NCBI GenBank assembly: GCA_905250125.1
Contig: CAJNOL010000363.1
Span: 3,928 to 67,927 of the forward strand
DNA length: 64,000 bases
Direction of reading: 5' to 3'
DNA from: Rotaria sordida
Lineage: Eukaryota; Rotifera; Eurotatoria; Philodinida; Philodinidae
The number at the start of each line of letters is the position of its first letter. Positions within the stretch are counted from its first letter, which is position 1. Both the position numbers and the translations under genes were made by a program. Under the pieces are notes generated by a model. It made no database searches. It was given only the letters and a program-made list of their open reading frames with translations, and was not told where the DNA came from. This document shows, piece after piece, positions 11,676-23,545 of this stretch.

Positions 11676-11780
11676 GTTGCGATGAAGGTACTCAATCTGA
11701 TAGTACAACTAATGAATGTATCTGTGAAAATGGATATTGTGAAGCGGGTACTGATGAATTTGGAAGAAGAGTCTGTGCCA
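11676..11780 (+). pseudogene. Orphan exon of a cysteine-rich secreted-type protein
   Basis: One reading frame of about 34 codons with regularly spaced cysteines: CDEGTQ, then ECICENGYCEAGTD, then EFGRRVCA. It ends exactly at a good donor (GCCA|GTAAGT). A second, clearly related but shorter stretch lies at 12384-12443. Neighbouring exons, a start codon and a signal peptide were not found, so this is probably a gene fragment; it could also be one exon of a gene I could not assemble. The family is not identified beyond small disulfide-rich. Confidence 0.35.
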
Positions 11781-12383
11781 GTAAGTATTGGTATACGATA
11801 ATGCATTACATAAATAATGAATTCTATGTTAGAAAGATAGCTAATAGACAAATTAAATTTTTCATTTTACATTTTATTAAATCTTTGATTGTGTAGCATC
11901 AACATCAATGTTCTCGTGCAAATGGTTGCTCATTTTTTAATGTGCTTGAAAGTATCTCAGACAAGGCAAAACCTATATATGATGATTTAAGATAAACAAA
12001 AATTGAAATAATCTGTAAAAAAACAAAAAAAAAACTCCAAGAGTAGTTTTTGTAAGGTAGCTAGTATTCTACAAGTTGATATATTAATAAAGGTATCAAC
12101 ATTTACTTTCGAATTGCAATAATGAAAGCACAAAAATGTGACGGAGCAAATTTCCATTCAAATTATTTTTTGAATCTTCCAAAAGATCATCTTATTGGTC
12201 TCAAGAAAATTTTCTAAGCTTACATTAAGAAAGAGTACAAATTTCTAATTATAACCCGTAGCTTTCGATTTCTCGAAAACACTTTCGGACTAGTGAAAAA
12301 TAAACAAACAAACATTCAGTTGTAAAACTTTCGGCTCACCCATTATGTATACAAAAAAAAGCCAAGAAGTTTCTCATATATGT

Positions 12384-12443
12384 TGTGAATATTATGAAAC
12401 GGGTACTAATGGATTTGGAAGAAGAATTTGTACACCATTATAA
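12384..12443 (+). pseudogene. Second, decayed copy of the cysteine-rich exon
   Basis: Frame CEYYETGTNGFGRRICTPL then stop. It matches the 3' half of the exon at 11678-11780 (GYCEAGTDEFGRRVCA) with substitutions, including loss of one Cys. The two lie in direct orientation about 700 bp apart, suggesting tandem duplication followed by decay. Confidence 0.35.
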
Positions 12444-12972
12444 TACCCAATTAAAAGAACTTATAAATATTTTTAGGAACTGACAAAAAATGCTTTTTTT
12501 TCTTTAAAAAAAGAGTCGATGTCAACTAAGTATACATAGAGCTCAGAACTTTTTGAACGCCCTATGTAAATTATTGCTTCAACTGCTCTTTTTTAAACAT
12601 ATTTATCATTTAATACGTATTTAACTCATATATAATACATTTTATTTCATTTGAACGTGATGATTTGTACTTTTTTTAAAATATATACGTGCATTGAAAT
12701 CTTTCTTTTCTGCGGAGTTAGAAAGAAACAACCATCGAATAACGAAATTCTACTCTTTTTTTGTTCTCGTGTGTTCGTTGTCGAAAAGTTATCTGGGAAA
12801 ATAAATAAACATGATTTAAATTAATCAACATTTTAGTGAAACAGCTTAGCTAAAAGTGATCAATTGTTTGATTCTTGCTCTCATTCTTCAATATAATTAT
12901 TCGATTCTTGACAAAATGAACTATGACATCTAAAACAAAACGAATACTCAAAAGTCTTTTGAAATTTGATAG

Positions 12973-13590
12973 TTAATCGCCATTTAAATGAAGATTCATT
13001 AGGTAGAATTGCGAAGTACATGAATATTCCACAAATAATGGTTCAGTACATTGTCAAGAAATACAAAATCAATTAGAAATAACAATACTTACGACAACGG
13101 TAAAATATGGAATAAATGAAGTTGATTATTCGAGATTATTATCAATAAAGTAGAACATTTAAAGTATGTGGTAAAATATGTTGCAAAGAATTATCCTTTT
13201 GAGAAAAAAGTTATATGATCTTATGAGATCAAATTTAATTTATTTGATTCCAGTTCTAAAGTAATGGTTTGAAGAAAAGTTAACGAAGAATATAGTCTAG
13301 ATTGTATATTGCCAATAGTTAAATATCATGGAAGTAATGCGAAAGCGGTGTGGAGTTCCTTCAGTCGAAAAGGATGAGGTTTTAACTGATGAAAAATAGA
13401 AAGATTTTGAAGAAAAATCTACTTCAGTCAGCTCGAAAATTGTGATTAGGATCAAATTTTATATTTCAACATGATAATGATCCTAAAGATCAAGTGCGAA
13501 TTGTATCAGATTGGTTGAATGTAAAACGTCTCTCTATGGACCGAATTTGATCGACGGATTCGAAAATGTACACAGTCGAAAAATAAATAT
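12973..13590 (+). pseudogene. Decayed Tc1/mariner transposase
   Basis: Several frames, broken by stops and frameshifts, together trace a Tc1-type transposase: an N-terminal helix-turn-helix piece near 12975-13070 (GRIAKYMNIPQIMVQYIVKK), a middle piece near 13318-13370 (VKYHGSNAKAVWSSFSRKG), and the catalytic piece near 13455-13545 (FIFQHDNDPKDQ, then IVSDWL), where QHDNDPK is the second catalytic Asp motif of the family. The linking sequence, the start and the C-terminal third are unrecognisable, and terminal repeats were not found. Clearly inactive. It could be a distant source of TA-flanked MITEs such as the one at 10118, but no shared end was seen. Confidence 0.7.
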
Positions 13591-14122
13591 AAACGGAAAC
13601 AAATATTATTACAAGAAAGCATAATACAAGGGAGTTTTCCAACTTGATACTAATAGAATTATAGGAGACGAAGAGAATAAAAACTCATCATGTTTCTTTC
13701 CACTTTTGATATTAGAAAAAAGACAAAAAAGATTAATTCAATTTTGTTCTTTTGATGAAGTTGATGGCATTGTCTTGTATGAAAGAGGTGAGGTATACGA
13801 ATAATTTTGAGTGGATATTAGAAAACTTCAGCTACAATTTTGTGAAAGCCAAAACTCAAAAGATTGAATCGTTGCAGAGTTATTAGGATAACAAAATTAT
13901 TTGTCAGCTGTACGAATAAATTTTTGAGCGTCTTTGAATATATAGAGAATGTTTCATAAGTCGCTTGCAGAACGAAGTTTCATATAGAGAAACAGTTCCT
14001 AAACAAGTCCATCTTGTTACAACATTATCTAGATGTATATTTTCTAACTTTTGGTTATCGAAATTATGGTTAACAGAAAAATGATAACTTTCAATCGAGA
14101 TAGTTAATAAACAAAAAAAACT

Positions 14123-14442
14123 TAAAGTGAAAACTCATCAAGGATTCTACGCATGCGATGCCAAGCTATTTTATCTGGAATCCAATCTTGTCCTGTTGAA
14201 GATTTTTTTATTAATATTTCTGCTCACCTTATGTAAGATGAATAAAAACTCATCATGAAGATTCAAAAATTTTTGTGTCATTCCGAGACATGGATTTCTC
14301 TGACAATTTAAAAGAGTTTCCAACGACTCATCATTCTCTAAATTAGCACGACACAAATCACAAAATTCTGTTACCACGAAAAACACGTAAGGTACGAAGA
14401 GTGAATGCATACCCAAAAGACTACATAAATACCGTGTTTCAC
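14123..14442 (-). pseudogene. Unrecognised gene relic with exon-like structure
   Basis: A 215-nt open exon (14442-14228) lies exactly between an acceptor (TTTTAATACAG) and a donor (AAG|GTGAGC). It encodes 71 codons including CDLCRANLENDESLETLLNC and RNPCLGMTQKFLNLHDEF. About 40 bp downstream another open stretch reads WIPDKIAWHRMRRILDEFSL and then stops, but its phase does not join the first exon. Composition and splice borders look genic, but I recognise no family. It lies just left of the piggyBac insertion and is probably a broken host gene or transposon-encoded fragment. Confidence 0.3.
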
Positions 14443-15212
14443 CTGTATTAAAAAATGGTTTTCGTATGTTTTTGCTTTTGTTGCACAATGTTGACGATAT
14501 AAACAAAAGAAAAATATTGCATCGAATGAACCAAAGATCGGTAGGAAATTAATATTAGTATTCAAGAAACTATTGAATAAATATAGAATTGATGTCTGAA
14601 TATTTTACTTGAAGACTGTGAACTATAGGTATACAGATAGAAAAAAAAATAAGAAGATCATTGTTTATTATTTTGTTTACTCATATTGTCCATTACACGT
14701 GAGCATTCTTTGTCTTCTTCCTTTAACCCTTGGACGCTGTTTGGGGGTCCAACCAGACCCACAACGATGATTTTTGTCTTTAGCTACGTTAATACTTATC
14801 GTTTGCGGATCGATCTCTTCTCTAATCGTCATTCTTCTAACAATGCACGAAGACCATATGAAGTTTCTTTGATACCTCTTATAGGGACAAAATTAAGAGG
14901 TGGGTCCACACGGACCCTCTAACAACTTTTGTGTTATACATGTGATTTTTTTTCTTGTTCAACCTGCCATCTGTTATCTCAAAGGCTTATCTCTCAAGAT
15001 ATTTGTTAACTTATCACTACCAATAGTGATTCATCTATTATTTGGTATTTATCTCCAAGGTTTGTTACAATTACATCGAACTACTTTTATAGTCATTTAG
15101 TATCATCTCAATTATTTTCGATTTTCTTTCCACAGAAAGAAACTATGTCTAAAACTTCTAAGATTCTCCAAGCATAAAAAGTCCAACACTTTTATTTTTT
15201 CAGATAAAAAGA

Positions 15213-17045
15213 ATGACTAGTAATGGAAATTTAAAAAGAAGTCGTGAAATGTCTACGTCAAATAGTACGAAGGAATTCGATAACATTTCTGAGGATGATG
15301 AATCGAATTCTGATACAGATTATCATATTTCTGGAATCGAATCCGATGATACATCCACTGATGAATTTATTTCTCAGAACGAAGATTCATCTGATTCTTA
15401 TGCTAGTGATGATGATTTATCTGATTTTTATGTCAATGATCATAATGATATGTTCAAACATGCTCAACCTGATTTTATTGAAAAAAATGGTGTTTCATGG
15501 TCGAGTCAAAAGACTCAAGCTGCTGGTCGCCCACGTACAATGAATATACTTAAAAGAAAATCTGGTTCTATTACTTCAATTCAGACTATTGTAGATGCAT
15601 TTAGATTGTTTATTACTGAAGATATTCTGAATGAAATTGTTATGCAAACAAATAAATATGCAAAAAGATTTATTGATCAAGAAAATCAAAGACGATTGAA
15701 TAATAGAAATAATCATAAACAACCGGTAAAATGGAAACAGCTTGATTACATCGAATTAGAAGCATTTCTAGGCTTATTGATTCAAGCTGGAGCTGAATTT
15801 AGTCATCATCAGTCACTTGTAGAACTATGGGATATTAGTAGAAGTCGACCAATATATCATGCAACAATGTCATTGGAATGATTCAAAAATCTTTTACGAT
15901 TTCTTAGATTTGATGATCGTCAACGCCGTGATAAATCTGATCGACTTGCTCATATTCGATATGTATTTCAATCATTTACTAAACAACTTCCTCGACATTT
16001 TATTCCAAGTGAAAATATCACGGCCGATGAACAATTAGTACCATTTCGAGGTAGATGTTGTTTTGTACAGTATATGCCAAAGAAACCTGCTAAATATGGC
16101 CTTAAATTCTGGACATTATGTGATGTCAAAAGTAGATATGTTTCAGCATTAGAATTATACACAGGAAAACTTGGCAATACTGTTCAACGTAATATTTCGA
16201 CNNNNNNNNNNTTAATAGATCAATTGCCGAAGAATGTCCAACAAGGTCGAAATATTACCTTCGATCGATATTTTTCTGATTTCAACTTAGTACAGAATCT
16301 ATTAGAACGCAAAATGACATCACTTGGTGTTGTTAATCATAAACGTAGTTTTGTACCGAAAGAATTGAAACTCATTCGACAGGATTTATACTCATCATGG
16401 TTTTACTTTTCCGATCGAAATACAATTTTATCTTACCAAACAAAAGAAAAAAAACCACCGATCATATTATTATCAACATTACATGATTTTGCTGAAGTTT
16501 TTGACGATGAAAAGAAACTTCCAACAATGATTCACGATTATAATCAAACAAAATTTAGTGTCGATGTGATCGATCAATGTATTAATAATTATACTTGTCG
16601 TCGAATAACTCGCAGGTGGCTAATGATAGTGTTTTTTAATATGATTGATATAGCAGCAATGAATTCATTGAATATTTGGCTTGATCAAAATCCGGATTGG
16701 AATATTGGGAAAACATATATTCGACGTCTTTTCTTAGAAGAATTATGCAAATCATTAACTGATTCTCATAATCAACGACGTGTCAAACAATCTCGACCTC
16801 GACCGAAAGTTAAACTTGCACTTCAATCTCTCGGATATGAATTCAAACCCCAAAATTTAATCGTTCAAGATAATCTTGATCATTTTATTACAACAAAAAA
16901 AAGATGCTTTCTTTGCCCATCTCATCCTGGTCGTAAAGTCAGACAAATTTGCGACGCATGTCAAAGGAATGTTTGCAATTCACATTCTTTTAGTATCAAA
17001 TCAGTCATTTGTCAGTCATGCAAGAAAAATACATCGTCAAAATGA
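15213..17045 (+). pseudogene. piggyBac transposase (DDE_Tnp_1_7) with one nonsense codon
   Basis: Transposase of the surrounding piggyBac element, which cuts and joins DNA at TTAA. The frame spans 611 codons, close to the roughly 594 residues of the cabbage looper protein. An acidic N-terminus (SEDDESNSDTD) precedes the DDE core. The catalytic Asp residues lie in ADEQLVPF (about 16026), ITFDRYFSDF (about 16262) and FSVDVIDQ (about 16560). The C-terminal Cys-rich zinc domain (CFLCPSHPGRK, CDACQRNVCNSH, CQSCKK) is complete. One TGA at 15879-15881 interrupts MSLE*FKN where the family usually has an Arg or Lys, so a CGA-to-TGA transition is likely. Ten Ns at 16202-16211 hide four codons or an unknown length; the frame is the same on both sides. 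Confidence 0.93.
16202..16211. other. Assembly gap (10 N)
   Basis: Ten Ns inside the transposase frame. Fixed-size gaps usually mean unknown length, so continuity of the element here is an inference. Confidence 0.95.
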
Positions 17046-17718
17046 AATCTCATAAACGAACAAATTGAAGAAATCTACAAACAAGAACTAAAATAGTTTA
17101 GCAGTTACATTAATTTTATTGTTTTTTATCCGTTTAAAATAAAAATTAAAAAAACTTCTTGCCTTTAATATGAGTGGCATTGTAAGCTATATTCATACAT
17201 ACAGTCATATTTACTAATTTGTATTGTATTGATATACATGTTCTACTCAATAATTTGAACGTTCTAGTGCTATCATAACATATTTAAAAAATGATTTCTC
17301 TTACTATACAAGCATTGAGTTGAGTTCGATAATGGCCCATACAAGCGTAAATATCCGTGAAGGATTTAAAGAAGAATCTTGACTCGTCTATAGCTAGCGT
17401 AATAGAGATAACTTATAACATTATTCTAGTGGAACTACATGTGGGTGCGACCGGACCCACATACGTCCTTCGTGTGAAAAAATGAGAACAGCGCCCAAGG
17501 CTTAATAAAGGAGAACAAGAGAAGAAAGATATATCATTGAGTGTCGTTCATATTTCTTTTCTATCGATTGAAACAGGTCACAATGTGTAAATCGTACAAT
17601 ATTCCTTTTGTAAGTGAATTTTTTACAGCAGAGTATTTAGTTTGGATAAGTCGTCAAACAATAAACGTATTTATATCCGCATATTATGGATGTTTTTTAG
17701 TTTATATAAATTAAAATA

Positions 17719-18561
17719 CTATGGGAGCCAATTGAATTTCCCTCCTTTGTTTTTTTTATAATTTTTATTACTATATTTCTTTCATTTTTTAACCTACTGT
17801 ATATAGACAGAAAGCCCAGAACGCGCTGCATCTTCTGGTATATTTAGCTTGAACATCAGATACACTTTAAACAATAAAACCTTTAGTAGAAAAAAAGTGA
17901 GATTTTTTTTATTCCAATATACATTTGCACCTATCACCCATTTCAAAGTAAAAGAAGGATGAGTATTTTTGGAATAACTCTTGATAGATACAAGATATCG
18001 TTCTGCATTCTTTTACCATTCGAAAGAGGAGATGAATCTGCATCAAAGCTTATATTCGAAATTTTTCTGGCAAACTTTTCTAGAGCCTTTAACTAAGGTT
18101 TTAAAATTCTACTGATTTTTTTTATATATGTTTTAAGAAAAAATACACCTCATCAACCTATCGAAGCGTCAGTTTTTTAAAACCTTAGTTAAAGGCTCTA
18201 GAAAAGTTTGCCAGGAAAATTTCGAATATAAGCTTTGATGCAGATTCATCTCCTCTTTCGAATGGTAAAAGATGCAGAACGATATCTTGTATCTATCAAA
18301 AGTTATTCCAAAAATACTCATCCTTCTTTTACTTTGACATGGGTGATAGGTGCGAATGTATATTGGAATAAAAAAAATCTCACTTTTTTTCTACTAAAGG
18401 TTTTATTGTTTAAAGTGTATCTGATGTTCAAGCTAAATATACCAGAAGATGCAGCGCGTTCTGGGCTTTCTGTCTATATACAGTAGGTTAAAAAATGAAA
18501 GAAATATAGTAATAAAAATTATAAAAAAAACAAAGGAGGGAAATTCAATTGGCCCCCATAG
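17719..18561. mobile_element. 843-bp foldback MITE with TA target duplication
   Basis: Two inverted arms of about 380-400 bp, nearly identical, meet at a short centre near 18120-18170. Ends are CTATGGGAGCCAATTG and CAATTGGCCCCCATAG with TA on both sides (17717-17718 and 18562-18563). No transposase. The ORF at about 18235-18486 is simply the arm read through. Contains the ACCAGAAGATGCAGCG core shared with other repeats here. The high arm identity suggests recent activity or arm-to-arm gene conversion. Confidence 0.88.
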
Positions 18562-18874
18562 TAATGTGCTACAGATAGAAGTGCTACATCACGATTATTC
18601 ATTAATCCTACTATTCGGAAATCCATAATAATTATTACTTCATTTTATTATTTTATATAAATACTATTTAATGAAAAAAACAATCTGAGAAGAAACAGTA
18701 TGATTTAACCATTTATAATCTCCACAGCCTAGGAATTATCTTAACATCTATAGACCTAAATTGAACTTTTGATATTGTTACAGATCCTGAGTTAATAGTT
18801 AAACAATGCAAAACCGTTTCTTTTGCTATACAAAGAAAAAGAAATCATGTTTTACTATTTTTAAATATTTGTAG

Positions 18875-20332
18875 GGTAATTCACCATCATCTATATCATC
18901 TACAGCACCAGGTTTTAGTACAGACGAAAACGTCATGGAAACACAAAATGATTCAGTAAATAATATACCGATTGGAAAAATTTTTTTTTACTTTTTTTAT
19001 ACATTTTTATAGAATAGTTTATCATCATCTATATCACCACCTTTAGCACCAGCTTCAGCTCCATTAATTATGAATGAATCTGATTTACGAATGCCAGATA
19101 GTAAAGCTGAAAAACTTCTTAATGAAAAACAACAAATTGAAATACAAAAACAAAAGATTGAAGCAATGTTGAAAGATTTAGAAGAAAAAAAAGAAGAAAT
19201 AAATAAATACTTTTTGAGTAAGTGTTGAAAATGTTTAATTGTTTATATCACTTTATTTTTAGATTTATCAAGCAAAATTTGCTTTATTAGTTTACAAATT
19301 AATAACAAATTATGTGGTGATATTTTAATTAAGGTATGTAGTAAATTTTTCAATCATTCTCATCCTCTATTGTTATTTTTTTTTATTAGTTGTACCATGA
19401 TGCAGCACCTCTCACTTGTGGTAAGTCGTTTATTTTCCATTAACTTACTATTTTTTTTTTATTTGTAGAATATTTTCGATCTATTTGTATTGGTGCACGT
19501 GAATTCAATTACGAGAATTCAACATTTGATTATTTAATGTTAAATACATTTATTAAAGGTGAGGAATTTTGTTAAAATAAAATAGCTTGAATATCTCTTT
19601 ATTTTGTATTAGGCGGTGAAGTATCAATCTATACACCAGATGGTAAAAGGTAAAAATTCTTTGTTCTTAATTCTGCTTTTAATGTTATTGTTTCTCATAG
19701 TTTAAGATTTTTGGACAAGGTAAAAAAAAGAAAGAAATAGTTTTATTCATGACAAACATGGCCTTTTAAGTTAGTGGCGGAGCCAGGGTGGGGCTGGGGG
19801 GAGGGGGGCTCAGCCCCTCCCAGGAAAATTTTTAAACCATGTATTTTATTTGCTAACCGGGGCTCAAAGGTCCCTCAGAGGGGGTTGAGCCCCCCCCCCC
19901 CCAGCTCAAAATCCTGACTCCGCCACTATTTTAAGTATGGGTGTCGACGATGGCTCAACACAATTTTTTATCACATTAGGTAGATATATAATCCTTTTTT
20001 TTTATTAAATAATCTATATATTCTTTTCACTTTTTAGGACCAGCACCGGTTCTCAATGATACAAACGTAAATTTTAAACATTATTTTGAAATATTTACTA
20101 AATCTGTCTATTTTAACTAGGTTATTTTTGGTGAAATAGTTGAAGGAGTTGATATATTACAATCAATCAATAAGAATGGTATGTTTTATTTTATTCTTAA
20201 TTCATCTACGGTTTTTTTTGTATTTTAGGTATTCGTGTTACTACAGGTGGTGCTGGTGCTACTTATGATAATCAAGTTGGTGGTGCACCGATTGATAAAG
20301 TGGTGATTTATGCATGTGGTGAAAGAGAATAA
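18875..20332 (+). CDS. Divergent cyclophilin-type (PPIase-fold) gene, probably disrupted
   Basis: At least ten short exons with introns of about 50 bp. Exons at 18875-18955 and 19013-19217 give a Ser/Pro-rich region and a coiled coil (KLLNEKQQIEIQKQKIEAML). Exons 19263-19333, 19390-19420, 19469-19558, 19613-19649, 19701-19719, 19741-19979, 20038-20066, 20121-20178 and 20229-20332 give the cyclophilin fold: GDILIKLYHDAAPLT, then GSTQFFITLGPAPVLNDTNV, then IFGEIVEGVDILQSI. The catalytic Arg motif (FHRVI in active enzymes) is replaced by FDYLML, so proline isomerase activity is doubtful. Exons 19701-19719 and 19741 onward cannot be joined in frame with a normal intron (an 8-A run lies there), and a hAT MITE sits inside the following exon. 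No start exon was found; the 843-bp MITE lies just upstream. Either a decaying gene or one with sequence errors. Confidence 0.7.
19772..19928. mobile_element. 157-bp hAT-like MITE inside a cyclophilin exon
   Basis: Termini TAGTGGCGGAGCCAGG and CTGACTCCGCCACTA are inverted repeats, and the 8-bp target TTTTAAGT is duplicated exactly at both sides (19764-19771 and 19929-19936). An 8-bp duplication and TAGTGGCG-type ends fit hAT elements. It is much more GC-rich than its surroundings, with G and C homopolymer tracts. Removing one target copy and the element restores the frame GLLSMGVDDGSTQFFITL. Confidence 0.88.
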
Positions 20333-23300
20333 TTTTGTTTTTTTTGCATAACATTTCTGTTTTCTCTTGTATCGGATTTCTCATTGTATTCATTTGATAT
20401 TCATGGGAAATAAAAAAAATTTTTATCTTCAGAAAATTCTATTTAAACAACAAATATGCAGATCTCTTCAGAAAAAAGTTATTAAACTATCTCTAAAATA
20501 AGAACAATTCATATACGTATTAAAATATTTCTGTCTTGAAAAATATCTAAGCTATTCGAACTTCAGAATAGACAAATAATCATTGAAGTATTGATAATAG
20601 AGTTTATATTTTATCCATAGCACTGAAAAATATATGGATATTCAATTTAATTTATATCAAACTAATTAATAAATATATGTTATCTATCAAAAAAATTATG
20701 TTAAGAACAATATATGTTCATTAAATGAATTCAGGAAAAGATCGTTAATTTAAAATCTTCAACTATATTTTTTTGAAAATAGTGGCTGCTTTTACCGTGT
20801 TTTTTGTAATCGTTCATTGGATTAGATGCTTTATTTAAATTCTCTAAAACTGGTACCAGTTTTCATTTAAAGGAAGCAATGGAAATATTGAAAGTATAGG
20901 AGGTAATGAAGCTATTAGACATATAGGAGGTATTAGAGGTATGGAAGAAAAGTATACAAAATATAACAAAAACTTCTTTCTACCGGACAGAAAGAAAACA
21001 TCTATTGGAACGGATCAAGTTGGCCGTTTTCCGTTACTGGCTGCAACTGTGGCTAGAACTGCAACTTTCCATGGCAATTCTATCTAGAAAGATACCTTGT
21101 GTGAGTCTTTCTGTAGCATCGTCAACTAGAGAGATGTTCTATGCAGGTCTTTCCATGGCATCAACACGCAAGATATATGCTTCCGTTACACATACACCGA
21201 ATAATGCCTGGTAATCCCTTGTAGATATTTCTCATAAGTTTCGAATTTTTAATTTATGTTTTTTCAATTAAAGAATAATTCGTATCCGTCATCCAGCGTA
21301 TATCTCATATATCTGAAAGAGAGAACCATGCACATAGGAGATTGAGTCTTTTGGGCCGTTCATTTGAGTTTTCTGGAAACTCAAAAACAGCACCATATGG
21401 TTCGTGGATAATAATGACAAGAAGAGGAGTGCTAATTTTATTTTCACTTCAAAGAATTATCAAAACTTCATAGTGTAGTATAATGATCACATCTCTAATT
21501 TTCAGTTTATTTTCCTTTCTTTTGTCTTTTTTATCCTTAAAATCATCTGATTCTTGATATTTTTCAATATTTAGTGTTATATTTCCAAGAATTTGACAAA
21601 TTTTCATCATGATATGAGTTGCAAGTATTATTCGTAGTAGGACATTTTATCGTCTCGACAATTAGTCACATTTATGTAATCCATTATGAATTGATGAATA
21701 TTTTTTACCAGCTAAATATTGCAACAGTTCATCTTAAAACTTTCAGTCCACTGACTGTAATAATTTTTTAGGACACTTGACAAAAAAAAGACTTATAATT
21801 GTTTTAGTACTATAAATCAATCAACCAGTCACATTGACACTTAAAATGAATATATACCTCCTTATATTTCATGCCAGAGCAAGTAGTATTCAAAAAAAAA
21901 TTGTTATTTGATTATTATCTCTCATAGTTGTAAGAACCATTAAATCGGATAAAAAACAACGGCAATGGCTATGAACATTATTCTCAAATATCATCTAATT
22001 TAGATAAAATAATTTTCAATGTTTAACACCTGAATTCTATCACATACGAATACTATCTTAATTATCTTATGTGTATTATAATATAAATAATAACACTCTG
22101 TGGATGTCTATCATATGAAATATGCTTCACAAACAACAGGAAATATAATTCCATTTCTTTATTCCTAGTCAGTTTATACCATAGAAAAATGTATTATTGT
22201 TTCCATTGACAATTAAGGTCAAATGGGTGTCTAGTAGATGATTTATCTAGTAAGGCTTTTATGATTATTTTTAAAAATATTTGTAAAGCTGAAATACTGT
22301 ATTCTTTAAGAGGTGTTAATAAACGATTTAGATACACTTTCACATGATCCAATTGTTACTAATTATTGAATTTTACTGAGACATTCTTCGGATGAATTCA
22401 TCCATCTATCAATTGATTCAATTGTCGATAGATTTTGTTGACAAACATGAATATATGTATCTTTCTTCAAATATTAACAATATGAAACTACCGGCAGATT
22501 TCCTCAAAAAAAAACATGTGAATATCATAGTCAGATTTTTAATTGCTTTGTTTGTTTTGTTATATATTTCTCGATGGAATTTCTTTTTTTCTATAAGAAA
22601 GTTAACTATAGTCATATATTATTAAAAGTTTGTCAAGAGTAAACCAACTGAAATAATATGTAGTGAAGATCAAAGTAAAGAACTATTTTAGTGAGAATGA
22701 TGAATAAATTAGCTCGGTTGATTGTTAACATTTCTTTAAACATAATTCAGAAATGAATAATGACATCGATCAATACAAACCATAATTTAAGTCAATATGA
22801 AACATGTCTTCGATATAAAAGCTTCCTACCTAATTAATATCAACTTGAGTTAGTCATCTTTTATCAATATGAATCTTGTAGCCTGAATTTTAACATATTT
22901 ATTCGAAGTATTAACTCATTATTCCATGTTATTTTCATCATTTGAATCTACATTATCTTGACATATTCTATAAACGTACTTGGCTAATTTCGTTATTTTC
23001 CATAAATCTCATCGTTTATTGCAGATATGACTAAAACAATCATTTTTCTAATTAAAACAAACATAACTATATACTATTGATGATCATATATGACAAGATT
23101 AGCCTTTTTACGAATATCTCCAGTGATAAAACAATTTATTATTTTTTTTCTTTATGTTATATACTTTCTATAATCTATATGTTTTTCTTTTTATTATTCG
23201 AATACAAAAAACACATCTCGAAAATAAACCATTGGAGAAACTTGACGTGAATAATTTAATCAGACTTTTTTCTTTGTTTTAGCAATAAACATTAACTACA

Positions 23301-23440
23301 AACAAAACAATGCTTTATTGAACAATATGTTTTCTTTCAAATAAACTTCTTCATTAATAGAAACAAAACTACTTATATTTGTTCATAGAATATAAATAGC
23401 AAATGTTGCACTTTACATCATGGCACATCAAAATTTAGTA

Positions 23441-23545
23441 GAAGACTTTTTTTCATCGAATTTCTCGAAGATTTTCAACAAGGAATACAAATATCGTATT
23501 TCTATGCTTTGTTGAAGATCCTTTAGAAATTCGATAAAAAAGAAG
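23441..23545. repeat. 105-bp hairpin repeat
   Basis: Arms of about 50 bp (GAAGACTTTTTTTCATCGAA and its imperfect complement TTCGATAAAAAAGAAG) enclose only a few bases. Fully non-coding; possibly a tiny MITE remnant. Confidence 0.6.

Larger units (their letters stand above)
14727..17501 (+). mobile_element. piggyBac transposon with TTAA duplication
   Basis: A 2775-bp element flanked by TTAA on both sides (14723-14726 and 17502-17505). The left end is CCCTTGGACGCTGTTTGGGG; the right end, read inward, is GCCTTGGGCGCTGTTCTCA, giving about 15 bp of near-identical terminal repeat. Subterminal GTGGGTCC/GGACCC palindromes occur at about 14900-14925 and 17440-17465. It contains one transposase gene. 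Intact ends and a single in-frame stop suggest a fairly recent insertion. Confidence 0.92.

Noticed and set aside
15244-15543. Second overlapping open frame in the transposase region
   Set aside because: Shadow frame of the acidic N-terminus of the piggyBac transposase, rich in Met/Ile/Leu only because of the codon shift.
18235-18486. 83-codon open frame on the + strand
   Set aside because: It is the right arm of the 843-bp foldback MITE; no protein motif, and the frame depends on arm sequence.
21005-21214. 69-codon ORF on the + strand
   Set aside because: No signal peptide, motif or splice context; the surrounding DNA is non-coding in all frames.
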